Origin: Bradyrhizobium barranii subsp. barranii
GTDB taxonomy: Bacteria > Pseudomonadota > Alphaproteobacteria > Rhizobiales > Xanthobacteraceae
Length of the DNA stretch: 64,000 nt
NCBI RefSeq assembly: GCF_017565645.3
Contig: NZ_CP086136.1
Coordinates: 7,113,501 to 7,177,500 of the forward strand
Direction: 5' to 3'
In this document: positions 42,502 through 51,816 of the stretch, in pieces
How positions within the stretch are numbered: the stretch's first letter is position 1
Layout: each line of letters begins with the position of its first letter
Made by a program: the position numbers and the translations under genes
The notes under the pieces: generated by a model
What the model was told of the DNA's origin: nothing
The model's input: the letters and a program-made list of their open reading frames with translations, nothing else
The model's database searches: none

Positions 42502-43587
42502 TCACTTCCGCTTCGATTTGCCGAAGTCGAACCTGAACGGATTTCCTTTCGCGATATAGGCATGTGATCCGATCCCGCTGTTGCCCGCGCAATAGCGTGG
42601 AGCCGCGTGATCGCCCGGCGGCTCAGGTACTTCCACACACGCGGAGACGGCACAGATGAACTTTGTCGGCTCATCGTTCTCGGTGCGGCAGAGCCCGCCG
42701 TTCTCCACCTTCCAGCGATTGATAAAGATGCTTCCGGCACCCTCTGCCGACGGATGCGCGAGGTCTGCGCCTTCAGTCGGCGCGGGAATGGAGATCACGA
42801 CGATGCGCCCGTCCGGGCTATAATATTCGCCTGCACGACCGTCTGGTTTGCCGTCCCGGCCAAGCAGCACCATCGTGTTTCCGACGATTCTTGAGGTTGC
42901 TTCGGCATCGCTCAACCCGGCCGACCGCGGTGTCCTGGCGGAGTCCTGCGTAAGCAGCGACGATGGGAGAGTGTCCGGCTGAAGAAGCTCAGGTTTTGGA
43001 ACGGGATCGAAACTCGGAAAGATCGTTCCGTTACCTTTGATAAGTTCGTACTTTCCTTTGATCAGATCATGATCAATGAGAGCGGTCACCGTCCCGTCTG
43101 TTCCCGGCAAAGTCACAAGACCAACCGCCTCGCCGTCCGCGGCCTTCGTCGGATCGGACCGCCGGGCAAAGGTAAGCTTGAGCTCGTGATCTTGACACTG
43201 CTCGTATTGATGGCTCTCACAGAGCCGACCTTCCTTGAGCGACACAACGACGAGTTCGCATCCGCCAGCTTCGCCGTACAGCTTGATATCCTTCCGGGTT
43301 ACTGCGGACGGATCCCACCCGCGGCAGCGATATTCGAGCCGTTCCGTCATGAAGTAGCGGAAGGTCGGGATTAGCTTGCTATCGCCAACCGATCGCAACG
43401 TATTACCGACGAGAACCTTGAACGCGTCTGCGCCGCGAAGGGTTACTGCGTTGTTCGCATCCAATGCGGCCGCACCGAAACCGTCCGTCGCGAACACCAT
43501 TGCACCCAACAGCAGGGCGATGAGGGCCCGCTGCCACGATTGCGCCGCTGCGCGACGCTTCAAGAGAAACACGACGTGCGTCAGCAA
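42502..43587 (-). CDS. Hypothetical secreted protein with a duplicated domain
   Basis: This protein of about 361 residues has an N-terminal signal (ALIALLLGAMVFATDGFGAA). Two repeats follow: the first (about 50-150) has VLVGNTLRSVG, RYFMTERLEYR and EGRLCESHQYEQC; the second (about 230-340) has RIVGNTMVLLGRDG, EYYSPDGRI and NGGLCRTENDEPTKFIC. The shared pattern VGNT - YF/YY - GxLC - C resembles DUF995-like exported proteins. The function is unknown. No early ATG exists in the frame; a TTG at 43587 with GGGAGGAA upstream is the best start, but this is uncertain. The IS110-type element ends about 60 bases upstream. Confidence 0.6.
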   Translation of the reverse strand: MLTHVVFLLKRRAAAQSWQRALIALLLGAMVFATDGFGAAALDANNAVTLRGADAFKVLVGNTLRSVGDSKLIPTFRYFMTERLEYRCRGWDPSAVTRKDIKLYGEAGGCELVVVSLKEGRLCESHQYEQCQDHELKLTFARRSDPTKAADGEAVGLVTLPGTDGTVTALIDHDLIKGKYELIKGNGTIFPSFDPVPKPELLQPDTLPSSLLTQDSARTPRSAGLSDAEATSRIVGNTMVLLGRDGKPDGRAGEYYSPDGRIVVISIPAPTEGADLAHPSAEGAGSIFINRWKVENGGLCRTENDEPTKFICAVSACVEVPEPPGDHAAPRYCAGNSGIGSHAYIAKGNPFRFDFGKSKRK

Positions 43588-43660
43588 TCTTTCCTCCCGT
43601 GCCAATACTGGATGCTAAACGCGACTGATCCACAAGTACAGATTGCAGATGTGGACGGCC

Positions 43661-43917
43661 CCCCGCTTGTCAGGATTATAGCAGACTTCTGGCCAGATCG
43701 CTTGCTATCAGATGTCCGGCCTGTTTGCGCGGACAAAGCCCGCTGGCCAAGATGGTGTTCGCTACGCACGCTCCAAGCACATAGGCGACATTCGTGATGC
43801 CAGTGTAATCTACGGAAGCTCGCGCGTATCGACCGATCGGTCCACCTTCCATCTACTGCGTCCTGCAAGTTCGTGGGTTATCCGGCGAGCAATCTCGACC
43901 GGTACACCGAGTTCAGA
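43661..43917 (-). ncRNA. Candidate bridge RNA region of the IS110-type element
   Basis: These 257 bases lie between the transposase stop and the subterminal repeat and have no open frame. In IS110-family elements a non-coding end encodes a structured bridge RNA that pairs with target and donor DNA; in the IS1111 branch it lies downstream of the transposase, as here. No secondary structure was computed, so this is inferred from position and family. Confidence 0.45.
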
Positions 43918-44946
43918 TCAGATGGGCATGGCGGCTACCGGCCGGTTGTACACGCCACCCGATATCATCAAGCGCCAGGCGATACGGGCGAACTTGTTGG
44001 CTAAGGCCACCGCGACCAACTTCGGCGGCTTTCGCTCCAGCAGCGAAGTGAGCCAGGGTGTCGGCTTATGACGGCCCTTTCGAATGTGCCTCAGCAGCGC
44101 AGTCGCGCCGACAATCAACGTCGATCGGAGCATTGAATCTCCGGCCTTTGTGATACCGCCATATCGTTGCCGGCCGCCAGTTGAGTGATCCTTGGGTGTC
44201 AGTCCGAGCCAAGCCGCGAAGTCGCGGCCTGATCTGAACGTCTCCGGCGGGGGCGTCTTCATGCTTAGCATGGACGACCCAATCGGACCGACGCCGGGAA
44301 TCGTCGCGATCCGCCTGCTGACATCATCCTCACGATGCCACTTCATCAGCTTGGCTTCGATCTTTGCCAGGCGGGCTTCGACCGCGGCATACTCCTCCGC
44401 TTGAAGGCGGAAGAGATCCCGCGCCATTTCCGGTAAGTTGTCATCCTCGAGCACCCGCTTGATAAGAGCCGTGACGTTCTGCCGACCGGCGGGGCCAACG
44501 ATGCCAAACTCAGCCGCATAACTCCTGAAGGCATTAGAAAGCTGGGACTTCACGCTGACCAGGCGTTCCCGCACGGTCATCAACATGCAGGCCGCTTGCC
44601 GTTCTTTTGACTTCACCGGTACAAACCGCATACTCGGCCGGGTGACCGCCTCGCACAGCGCCTCGGCATCGGCCGCGTCGTTCTTGCCGCGCTTTACGAA
44701 AGCCTTCACATATTGGGGCGGGATCAGCTTCACTTCATGACCAAACGACTGCAGCAGGCGCGCCCAGTGATGCGAACTGCCGCAGGACTCGATGGCGACG
44801 AGGACCGGCGGAAGGCGCTCGAAGTAGCGGATCATCTCGGCTCGCCGAAACTGCCGCCGGACAACTACCGCCTCGTTCTCGTCAACACCGTGAAGCTGGA
44901 AGACCGACTTGGAAGTATCCATACCGATACGAATGGGAAGATTCAT
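43918..44946 (-). CDS. IS110-family transposase
   Basis: This 342-residue transposase is intact. The N-terminal DEDD (RuvC-like) domain shows GMDTSKSVFQLHG (first Asp), VAIESCGSSHHWARLL (Glu) and KRGKNDAADAEALCEA (DxxD). The C-terminal Tnp_20 domain shows IPGVGPIGSSMLSM, GRDFAAWLGLTPKDHSTGG and GGITKAGDSMLRSTLI with the conserved serine. IS110 enzymes cut through a combined DEDD and serine mechanism guided by a bridge RNA. The gene has normal codon use for the window and no stop or frameshift, so the element may be active. Confidence 0.96.
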   Translation of the reverse strand: MNLPIRIGMDTSKSVFQLHGVDENEAVVVRRQFRRAEMIRYFERLPPVLVAIESCGSSHHWARLLQSFGHEVKLIPPQYVKAFVKRGKNDAADAEALCEAVTRPSMRFVPVKSKERQAACMLMTVRERLVSVKSQLSNAFRSYAAEFGIVGPAGRQNVTALIKRVLEDDNLPEMARDLFRLQAEEYAAVEARLAKIEAKLMKWHREDDVSRRIATIPGVGPIGSSMLSMKTPPPETFRSGRDFAAWLGLTPKDHSTGGRQRYGGITKAGDSMLRSTLIVGATALLRHIRKGRHKPTPWLTSLLERKPPKLVAVALANKFARIAWRLMISGGVYNRPVAAMPI

Positions 44947-45095
44947 CAGACTTTCCTCTCATCTAGCTATGACGCCGGAGCGCCATAGAACCGTGGGGAT
45001 GAGAGGCCGTCCACACCAGCACCTTATTGTCTTGCTTCCTGGGAGACTTGCCCGCCTTGGCGAGATTGGAGTTCGCCCTCTCCGCGTTCGCTGCC

Positions 45096-45200
45096 GTCGC
45101 CCGCAAAGGCGGGCGATCCAGTACTCCGTGACAGCGGTGATTGAATCGAGAGGCTGCGGCGTACTGGTTTCCCCGCTTTCGCAGGGAATGAGAGTGGTGT
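45096..45200. repeat. Palindromic intergenic repeat next to the IS element
   Basis: The inverted segments gcccgcaaaggcgggcgatc with ccagtactccg (from about 45100) and cggcgtactgg with ttccccgctttcgcagggaa (to about 45190) are another well-known Bradyrhizobium-type intergenic palindrome. Its translation gives the familiar fragment EYWIA. It lies about 80 bases from the IS110-type end. Confidence 0.75.
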
Positions 45201-45273
45201 GCGGAGCACGACCTCGCACATCACCATCGCACATTCTCGTCACCTCACGATCGTTCCCCGCACCTGCCGTTCC

Positions 45274-45300
45274 ATCGATCCAAAAACGGCATCGATCGAT
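45274..45300 (+). promoter_or_regulatory. Possible LysR-type operator before the hexarate importer gene
   Basis: The palindrome atcgat occurs at 45274-45279, 45291-45296 and 45295-45300, giving an ATCGAT-N11-ATCGAT arrangement about 85-110 bases before the transporter start. LysR regulators bind T-N11-A dyads in such positions. The assignment to the nearby LysR gene is inference. Confidence 0.35.
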
Positions 45301-45383
45301 ACTCCCTTGAACTTGGACACTTTGCCGCGCGCGCCTCTAGGAGTCGCAGTGAGGAAACATTTCGAGTTCTAAGGAGGCGCGTG

Positions 45384-46739
45384 ATGAGCGCAGTGGTGTC
45401 GTCCGCAGCGGACGTGAGGAGGTCTCGCGTCAGGCTGTTCATCGTGACCATGTTGTTCCTGGTCACGACCGTGAACTATGCCGACCGCGCCACGCTGTCG
45501 ATCGCGGGCCCCGCGCTCTCGAAGGAGCTTCATCTCGATCCCGTCGCCATGGGCTGGATCTTCTCGGCCTTCGGCTGGTCCTATGTCGCGGCGCAGGTGC
45601 CGGGCGGCTGGCTGCTCGACCGCTACGGCTCGCGCCTCGTCTATGCCTTCAGCATCATCGTCTGGTCGCTGTTCACGATGATGCAGGGCTGGGTCGGCTT
45701 CCTCAGCGCCGGCGCTGCCATCACCGTGTTGTTCGCGCTTCGCCTGCTTGTCGGCGTCGCGGAAGCGCCCTCGTTCCCCGCCAACGCCCGCATCGTCGCC
45801 GCCTGGTTTCCCGGCAATGAGCGCGGCACCGCATCGGCCTTCTTCAATTCGGGACAGTATTTCGCCACCGTGATCTTCGCGCCGCTGATGGGCTGGATCG
45901 CGCATGATTACGGCTGGCGCTTCGTGTTCTTCGTGATGGGTGGGCTCGGCGTCATCATGGGCCTGGTCTGGATCAAGACCGTCTACGGCCCGAAGGAGCA
46001 TCCCGGCATCAACGAGGCCGAGTTCGATTACATCAAGGAAGGCGGCGCGCTGGTCGATCTCGATGCGCCCAAAAACGATCTGGTGCAGGAGCGTGCGCCC
46101 GAGTCCGGCTCCGGCTGGGATCACATCCGCCAGTTGCTCTCCAACCGCATGATGCTCGGCGTCTATCTCGGCCAGTATTGCATCAATACGTTGACCTATT
46201 TCTTCCTGACCTGGTTCCCGGTCTACCTCGTCAAGGAGCGCGGCCTGTCGATCCTGCAAGCTGGCTTCGTCGCGACGCTGCCCGCGCTGTGCGGCTTCAT
46301 CGGCGGCGTGCTCGGCGGCGTCATCTCCGACGCCATTCTGCGCAAGACCGGCTCACTCACGATGGCGCGCAAGATCCCGATCGTCGGCGGCATGCTGCTG
46401 TCGATGTCGATCATCGCCTGCAACTATGTCGACGGACAGGCGCTTGTGGTCGGCTTCATGGCGCTCGCCTTCTTCGGCAAGGGCATCGGTGCGCTCGGCT
46501 GGGCGGTCGTCTCCGACACCTCGCCCAAGGAAGCCGGCGGCGTCTCCGGCGGCCTGTTCAACACCTTCGGCAACCTCTCCTCGATCAGCCCCCCGATCGT
46601 TATCGGCTACATCCTGGCCGCGACCGGCTCATTCAACGGCGCACTGCTGTTCGTCGGCGCCAATGCGCTGGTGGCCGCGTTCGCCTATCTCGTGGTGGTC
46701 GGCAAGATCGAGCGGGTGGTGCTCAAACGTTCCTCCTGA
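45384..46739 (+). CDS. MFS transporter, glucarate/galactarate (GudP/GarP) type
   Basis: This 451-residue, 12-helix transporter of the anion:cation symporter branch has TVNYADRATLSIAGPALSKE in helix 1, SAFGWSYVAAQVPGGWLLDR in helix 2 and EAPSFPANARIVAAWFPGNE in helix 4, all typical of GudP, GarP and related hexuronate/hexarate importers. AAGGAGG sits right before the GTG-ATG, and the ATG at 45384 is preferred. It opens the glucarate/galactarate cluster, which fits uptake of D-glucarate or galactarate. A strong terminator follows, so it is a separate transcription unit from the LysR gene. Confidence 0.9.
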   Translation: MSAVVSSAADVRRSRVRLFIVTMLFLVTTVNYADRATLSIAGPALSKELHLDPVAMGWIFSAFGWSYVAAQVPGGWLLDRYGSRLVYAFSIIVWSLFTMMQGWVGFLSAGAAITVLFALRLLVGVAEAPSFPANARIVAAWFPGNERGTASAFFNSGQYFATVIFAPLMGWIAHDYGWRFVFFVMGGLGVIMGLVWIKTVYGPKEHPGINEAEFDYIKEGGALVDLDAPKNDLVQERAPESGSGWDHIRQLLSNRMMLGVYLGQYCINTLTYFFLTWFPVYLVKERGLSILQAGFVATLPALCGFIGGVLGGVISDAILRKTGSLTMARKIPIVGGMLLSMSIIACNYVDGQALVVGFMALAFFGKGIGALGWAVVSDTSPKEAGGVSGGLFNTFGNLSSISPPIVIGYILAATGSFNGALLFVGANALVAAFAYLVVVGKIERVVLKRSS

Positions 46740-46771
46740 GGGCTCCCACGGGAGCTTGACCAGGCAACTCA

Positions 46772-46802
46772 ACGGCGGCTCCTCAGCCGCCGTCTTTGTT
46801 TT
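46772..46802 (+). terminator. Intrinsic terminator after the MFS transporter
   Basis: The stem acggcggct/agccgccgt (46772-46780 with 46785-46793, loop of four) is followed by CTTTGTTTT. It begins 33 bases after the transporter stop. Confidence 0.92.
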
Positions 46803-46861
46803 GGGGATGATCGATGCTAGAAGTGCCGGGGAAACGCCTTATCCATCTAAGGCATGTATCG

Positions 46862-47767
46862 ATGTTCGACCTCAACCAGCTCCGCTGTTTCGTCACGGTG
46901 GCCGAAGAACTGCATTTCGGCCGCGCCGCCGCGCGGCTGAACATGACCCAGCCGCCGCTGTCACGGCAGATCCAGGTGCTCGAGCACATCATCGACGCGC
47001 CCTTGCTCGAACGCACCAGCCGCTCGGTGCGCCTGACCCCGGCTGGGCGCAGCTTCCTGCCGGAGGCGCGGCGCATCCTGAAGCTCGCCGAAAGCGCCTC
47101 GCAGGTCGCCCGCCGCATTGCGCTCGGCAAAACCGGCTCGCTGAAAATCGGCTTCACGGCGGCTGCCGCCTACGGCTTCCTCCCGGAGCTCGTCGCCGCC
47201 TGCCGCGCCAAGCTGCCCGAGGTCGATTTCTCGCTGAAGGAGATGGTGTCCGGTGATCAGTTCGAGGCGCTCAGCTCCGGCCAGATCGACGCCGGGCTGT
47301 TGCGGCCGCCGATAGCGCGCCCCGAAGTGGCCAGCCGCCGCGTCGTCGCCGAGCCCCTGCTCGCCGCGATCCCGAAGAAGCATCCGCTGGCGAGCGCCGA
47401 GACCATCACCATCAAGGACTTCGACAACCAGCCCTTCGTGATGTACTCGCCCTATGAGAGCCGATATTTCCACGATCTGCTGGTGGCGCTGTTCACCCGC
47501 GCCGACGTGCTGCCGCGCTATGTGCAGCATCTGAGCCAGATCCATTCGATCCTCGCCATGGTCCGCGCCGGCCTCGGCCTTGCCATCGTGCCGGCCGCGG
47601 CTGCGAGCCTGAAGATCTCCGACGTGCGGCTGCGGCCGCTGAAGCTGCGCACCCGCGTCCCCGTCGAGCTGTTCATGGTCTGGCGCCGCGACGACGAGAA
47701 TCCGCTGCTCTCCGCGCTGGTCAAAATCGCCGGCGAATTGTCCTCCGCGGAGGTGGCGGACGATTGA
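46862..47767 (+). CDS. LysR-family transcriptional regulator of the hexarate cluster
   Basis: This 301-residue LysR protein has the N-terminal helix-turn-helix (MFDLNQLRCFVTVAEELHFG, RAAARLNMTQPPLSRQIQVL) and a substrate-binding domain starting GSLKIGFTAAAAYGFLPELV, with the usual DAGLLRPP and AGLGLAIVPA motifs. An upstream ATG at 46814 is in frame, but MFDLNQLR is the normal family start. It lies between the importer and the 5-keto-4-deoxyglucarate dehydratase gene on the same strand, so glucarate, galactarate or a pathway intermediate is the likely inducer. The regulated promoters would be at 45243-45383 and 47768-47904. Confidence 0.92.
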   Translation: MFDLNQLRCFVTVAEELHFGRAAARLNMTQPPLSRQIQVLEHIIDAPLLERTSRSVRLTPAGRSFLPEARRILKLAESASQVARRIALGKTGSLKIGFTAAAAYGFLPELVAACRAKLPEVDFSLKEMVSGDQFEALSSGQIDAGLLRPPIARPEVASRRVVAEPLLAAIPKKHPLASAETITIKDFDNQPFVMYSPYESRYFHDLLVALFTRADVLPRYVQHLSQIHSILAMVRAGLGLAIVPAAAASLKISDVRLRPLKLRTRVPVELFMVWRRDDENPLLSALVKIAGELSSAEVADD

Positions 47768-47904
47768 TGCTCAATCCGCATCGGTCGATATAGGCTTTGG
47801 CTTGGACGCGCATCGAACGGTCTCCTAAACAACGGCGCATGGACGCGCAGGCTTCGGCCCGCGTCCTCCACAACACGCAAATGCAAATTAAGGGAGCAGC
47901 GCCC

Positions 47905-48849
47905 ATGAGCAAGATGACCCCGCAGGAAATGGCCCAGAAGATCGGATCGGGCCTCCTGTCCTTCCCCGTCACGCCCTTCAAGGCGGACTATTCGTTCGAT
48001 GAGGCGACCTACCGCGCCAACATGGACTGGCTGTGCGGCTATGACGTCGCCGGCCTGTTCGCCGCCGGCGGCACCGGCGAGTTCTTCTCGCTGACGCCGA
48101 CCGAGGTTCCGCAGGTGGTCAAGATCGCCGTCGACGAGACCAAGGGCCGCGTGCCCGTGCTCGCCGGCACCGGCTACGGCACCGCCACCGCGCGCGAGAT
48201 CGCGATCGGAGCGGAAAAGGCCGGCGCCGACGGCCTGTTGCTGCTGCCGCCCTATCTGACCCATTCCGAGCAGGACGGCCTTGCCGCCCACGTGGAAGCG
48301 GTGTGCGCCGCCGTGAAGATCGGCGTCATCGTCTACAACCGCGACAACGCCATCCTGCAGCCCGATACGCTGGCGCGCCTCGCCGAGCGGTGCCCGAACC
48401 TCGTCGGCTACAAGGACGGCATCGGCGACATCGAGCTGATGACCCGCGTCTACACCAAGCTCGGCGACCGCCTCACCTATATCGGCGGCCTGCCGACCGC
48501 GGAAACCTTCGCACTGCCCTATCTCGACATGGGCGTGACGACCTATTCCTCGGCCGTGTTCAACTTCGTTCCGGAATTCGCCACCAACTTCTACGCCGCG
48601 GTGCGCAAGCGCGACCATGAGACGATCCATGCCGGCCTGAAGAACTTCATCCTGCCGCTGATCGCGATCCGCAACCGCAAGAAGGGCTATGCGGTCTCGA
48701 TCATCAAGGCCGGCATGAAGGTGATCGGCCGCGATTCCGGCCCGGTCCGCCCGCCGCTGACCGATCTCACCGAGCAGGAGGTTGCGGAGCTGACCGCGCT
48801 GGTGAAGAATCTCCCCGCCATCCGATCGTCACAACAAGCTGCAGAATAA
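47905..48849 (+). CDS. kdgD: 5-dehydro-4-deoxyglucarate dehydratase
   Basis: The enzyme converts 5-keto-4-deoxy-D-glucarate to 2,5-dioxopentanoate (2-oxoglutarate semialdehyde) with loss of water and CO2. This 314-residue member of the DapA/NAL class I aldolase family shows [20 protein letters not shown], the [12 protein letters not shown] substrate loop, LLLPPYL with the catalytic tyrosine region VIVYNRDNA, and the Schiff-base lysine in [10 protein letters not shown]. An upstream open frame from 47797 was rejected: the ATG at 47905 has AGGGAG eight bases before it and matches family starts. It heads kdgD-gudD-aldehyde dehydrogenase. Confidence 0.95.
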   Translation: MSKMTPQEMAQKIGSGLLSFPVTPFKADYSFDEATYRANMDWLCGYDVAGLFAAGGTGEFFSLTPTEVPQVVKIAVDETKGRVPVLAGTGYGTATAREIAIGAEKAGADGLLLLPPYLTHSEQDGLAAHVEAVCAAVKIGVIVYNRDNAILQPDTLARLAERCPNLVGYKDGIGDIELMTRVYTKLGDRLTYIGGLPTAETFALPYLDMGVTTYSSAVFNFVPEFATNFYAAVRKRDHETIHAGLKNFILPLIAIRNRKKGYAVSIIKAGMKVIGRDSGPVRPPLTDLTEQEVAELTALVKNLPAIRSSQQAAE

Positions 48850-48875
48850 CAGACAACAACAGGGAGGAGCGTGCG

Positions 48876-50219
48876 ATGGCCCAGACTGAGGTCTCCGGCG
48901 CACCGGTCGTCACATCGATGCAGGTGATCCCGGTCGCGGGCCGCGACAGCATGCTCCTCAACCTGAGCGGCGCACACGCGCCGTTCTTCACCCGCAACAT
49001 CGTCATCCTCACTGACAATTCCGGACACACCGGCGTCGGCGAGGTGCCGGGCGGGCAAAAGATCTGGCAGACGCTCCAGGATGCCCGCGATCTCGTGATC
49101 GGCAAGACCGTCGGCGCGATGAACAACATTCTCGCCGATGTCCGCACGGCCTTTGCAGACCGCGACGCGGGCGGCCGCGGCAAGCAGACGTTCGACCTGC
49201 GCGTGATGATCCATGCGGTGACGGCGATCGAGTCCGCGCTGCTCGACCTGCTCGGCCAGCACCTCAACCTGCCCGTCGCGGCGCTGCTCGGCGAAGGTCA
49301 GCAGCGCAAGAGCGTCGAGACGCTCGGCTATCTCTTCTTCGTCGGCGAGCGGCGCAAGAGCAAGCTTGACTACGTCAGCGGCGAGACCGGCAAGCCCGAA
49401 TGGTTCAACCTGCGCCACCACGAGGCGATGACGCCGGAGACCGTGGTGCGGCTCGCGGAAGCCACCCACGACCATTATGGCTTCGCCGACTTCAAGCTCA
49501 AGGGCGGCGTGCTCCGCGGCGAGCAGGAGATCGAGGCCGTCACCGCCATCGCAAAACGCTTCCCCGACGCACGCGTCACGCTCGACCCCAACGGCGCATG
49601 GTCGCTCGACGAGGCGATCAGCCTCTGCAAGGACATGCACGGCATTCTTGCCTATGCCGAGGATCCCTGCGGCGCCGAAGCCGGCTTCTCGGGTCGCGAG
49701 ATCATGGCCGAGTTCCGCCGTGCCACGGGCCTGCCGACCGCGACCAACATGATCGCGACCGACTGGCGCCAGCTCTCGCATGCGCTGCGCCTGGGCGCGG
49801 TGGACATTCCGCTGGCCGATCCCCACTTCTGGACCATGCAGGGCTCGGTGCGCGTCGCCCAGACCTGCCGCGACAACGGCCTGACCTGGGGCTCGCACTC
49901 CAACAATCACTTTGACATTTCGCTCGCGATGTTCACCCATGTCGGCGCCGCCGCGCCCGGCAAGGTCACCGCGATCGACACCCACTGGATCTGGCAGGAC
50001 GGCCAGGCGCTGACCAAGGAGCCGCTCCAGATCGAGGGCGGCAAGATCGCCGTGCCCGAGCGGCCGGGCCTCGGCATCGAAATCGACCGCCCGGCCATCG
50101 AAACCGCGCATGAGCTTTACAAGAAGCATGGACTCGGCGCCCGCGATGACGCTACTGCCATGCAGGACCTGATCCCCGGCTGGACCTTTGACGACAAGCG
50201 TCCCTGCCTCGTGCGTTAA
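48876..50219 (+). CDS. gudD: Glucarate dehydratase
   Basis: Glucarate dehydratase of the enolase superfamily turns D-glucarate into 5-keto-4-deoxyglucarate, the substrate of the upstream enzyme. The 447-residue protein has the N-terminal capping domain with [20 protein letters not shown], the KxK-type base in [11 protein letters not shown], metal ligands in [14 protein letters not shown] and LAYAEDPCG, and the His-Asp dyad region in [29 protein letters not shown] ribosome site precedes the ATG. The spacing of 26 bases to kdgD and 19 bases to the next start indicates one operon. Confidence 0.95.
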   Translation: MAQTEVSGAPVVTSMQVIPVAGRDSMLLNLSGAHAPFFTRNIVILTDNSGHTGVGEVPGGQKIWQTLQDARDLVIGKTVGAMNNILADVRTAFADRDAGGRGKQTFDLRVMIHAVTAIESALLDLLGQHLNLPVAALLGEGQQRKSVETLGYLFFVGERRKSKLDYVSGETGKPEWFNLRHHEAMTPETVVRLAEATHDHYGFADFKLKGGVLRGEQEIEAVTAIAKRFPDARVTLDPNGAWSLDEAISLCKDMHGILAYAEDPCGAEAGFSGREIMAEFRRATGLPTATNMIATDWRQLSHALRLGAVDIPLADPHFWTMQGSVRVAQTCRDNGLTWGSHSNNHFDISLAMFTHVGAAAPGKVTAIDTHWIWQDGQALTKEPLQIEGGKIAVPERPGLGIEIDRPAIETAHELYKKHGLGARDDATAMQDLIPGWTFDDKRPCLVR

Positions 50220-50238
50220 GAAAATCTCGGAGGACTAC

Positions 50239-51687
50239 ATGACTGCGATCCTGAAGAACTTCATCGGCGGCGAATGGGTCGACGGCTCCGGCGTCACCAA
50301 GAACATCAACCCCTCCAACACCAACGATCTCGTCGGCGAGTACGCCAAGGCCGACAAGGCGCAGACCGAGAAGGCGATCGCGGCAGCCAAGGCCGCCTTC
50401 CCCGCCTGGGCGCAGTCGACGCCGCAGGTGCGCTATGACGCGCTGAACAAGATTTCTCTCGAAATCCTCGCCCGCAAGGAAGAGCTCGGCCGCCTGCTCG
50501 CCCGCGAGGAAGGCAAGACGCTCCCCGAGGGCATCGGCGAGGTCGCCCGTGCCGGCCAGATCTTTGCATTCTTCGCCGGCGAGGCGCTGCGCCTGATCGG
50601 CGAAAAGGGTGCCTCGGTGCGTCCCGGTCTCGACGTCGAGCTCACCCGTGAGCCGGTCGGCGTCATCGGCATGATCACGCCCTGGAATTTCCCGATCGCG
50701 ATTCCCGCCTGGAAGATCGCGCCCGCGCTCTGCTACGGGAACACCGTGGTGTTCAAGCCGGCTGAGCTGGTGCCGGGCTCGGGACATGCGCTGTCCGAGA
50801 TCATCACCCGCTCCGGCATTCCGGCCGGCGTGTTCAACCTCGTGGTCGGCTCCGGCTCCGTGGTCGGCCAGACCCTGCTCGACCATCCGGATGTGGCCGC
50901 GATCTCCTTCACCGGCTCGGTGCAGACGGGACGCAAGATCGCGCAGGCCTGCGTGCTGTCGAACCCGATGAAGAAGTTCCAGCTCGAGATGGGCGGCAAG
51001 AATCCGCTGGTCGTGCTCGACGACGCCGACCTCAAGACCGCCGTCGAGGTCGCCGTCAACGGCGCCTATTTCTCGACCGGCCAGCGCTGCACGGCGTCCT
51101 CCCGCCTGATCGTCACCGAAGGCATCCACGATCGTTTCGTTGCGGCGGTGGCCGAGCGCCTGAAGGGCCTGTCGGTGGACGACGCGCTGAAGGCCGGCGT
51201 ACATATCGGCCCCGTGGTCGACCAGAGCCAGCTCGACCAGGACCTGCGCTACATCAAGATCGGCCAGGACGAAGGCGCAAAGCTTGCCTTCGGCGGCGAG
51301 CTGCTCAAGCGCGAGACGCCCGGCCACTACCTGCAGCCGGCGCTGTTCACCGAGGCCAACAACAACATGCGCATCGCGCGTGAGGAAATCTTCGGCCCCG
51401 TCGCCGCCGTCATCCGCGCCAAGAACTACGAGGAAGCGCTAGCGATCTCCAACGACACCGAGTTCGGCCTCGCCTCGGGCATCTGCACGAGCAGCCTGAA
51501 ATACGCCTCGCACTACAAGCGCAACAGCGAGTCCGGCATGGTGATGGTCAATCTGCCGACCGCCGGCGTCGACTATCACGTGCCGTTCGGCGGCCGGAAG
51601 GGTTCGAGCTACGGCGCCCGCGAGCAGGGCTCCTATGCGCGCGAGTTCTACACCACGGTGAAGACCGCCTATACCTATCCGGGCTAA
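50239..51687 (+). CDS. 2-oxoglutarate semialdehyde dehydrogenase (aldehyde dehydrogenase family)
   Basis: This 482-residue NAD(P)-dependent aldehyde dehydrogenase has MITPWNFPIAIPAWKIAPAL, SFTGSVQTGRKIAQ, the general-base glutamate in LEMGGKNPLVVLDDADL and the catalytic cysteine in FSTGQRCTASSR. By context it oxidises 2,5-dioxopentanoate to 2-oxoglutarate, the last step of the hexarate pathway. The frame runs upstream into gudD, but the ATG at 50239 with GGAGG just before it starts at MTAILKNFIGGEWVDG, the normal family start. The related succinate-semialdehyde dehydrogenases cannot be excluded from sequence alone. Confidence 0.92.
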   Translation: MTAILKNFIGGEWVDGSGVTKNINPSNTNDLVGEYAKADKAQTEKAIAAAKAAFPAWAQSTPQVRYDALNKISLEILARKEELGRLLAREEGKTLPEGIGEVARAGQIFAFFAGEALRLIGEKGASVRPGLDVELTREPVGVIGMITPWNFPIAIPAWKIAPALCYGNTVVFKPAELVPGSGHALSEIITRSGIPAGVFNLVVGSGSVVGQTLLDHPDVAAISFTGSVQTGRKIAQACVLSNPMKKFQLEMGGKNPLVVLDDADLKTAVEVAVNGAYFSTGQRCTASSRLIVTEGIHDRFVAAVAERLKGLSVDDALKAGVHIGPVVDQSQLDQDLRYIKIGQDEGAKLAFGGELLKRETPGHYLQPALFTEANNNMRIAREEIFGPVAAVIRAKNYEEALAISNDTEFGLASGICTSSLKYASHYKRNSESGMVMVNLPTAGVDYHVPFGGRKGSSYGAREQGSYAREFYTTVKTAYTYPG

Positions 51688-51702
51688 CCACGGGGAAGAT
51701 AT

Positions 51703-51792
51703 CGTAGGGTGGGCAAAGCGAAGCGTGCCCACCACTTACCTTCGGTGTGAAGCATGGTGGGCACGGCGCGTTGCGCCTTTGCCCACCCTACG
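51703..51792. repeat. Palindromic intergenic repeat, GTAGGGTGGGCAAAG type
   Basis: The left arm (51703-51734, starting cgtagggtgggcaaagcg) and right arm (51755-51792, ending tttgcccaccctacg) are inverted copies around 20 bases, a widespread bacterial intergenic palindrome. It separates the aldehyde dehydrogenase gene from the galactarate dehydratase gene and could form a long hairpin in their transcript. Confidence 0.9.
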
Positions 51793-51816
51793 ACTTCAGC
51801 TTCTGAGGCAAAGCAG

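Larger units (their letters stand above)
43650..45015 (-). mobile_element. IS110-family element, IS1111 type
   Basis: The transposase gene is flanked by an 11-bp inverted repeat, TGTGGACGGCC at 43650-43660 and its complement at 45005-45015. Subterminal inverted repeats are a hallmark of the IS1111 branch of IS110, as is a long non-coding stretch after the transposase (43661-43917, 257 bases) and a short one before it (44947-45004, 58 bases). True ends should lie a few bases outside the repeats. The size of about 1.4 kb fits the group. No target duplication is expected for this family. Confidence 0.85.

Noticed and set aside
44959..45243. A 94-codon minus-strand frame beside the IS110 element.
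   Set aside because: Most of it is the translation of the palindromic repeat (contains EYWIA), not a gene.
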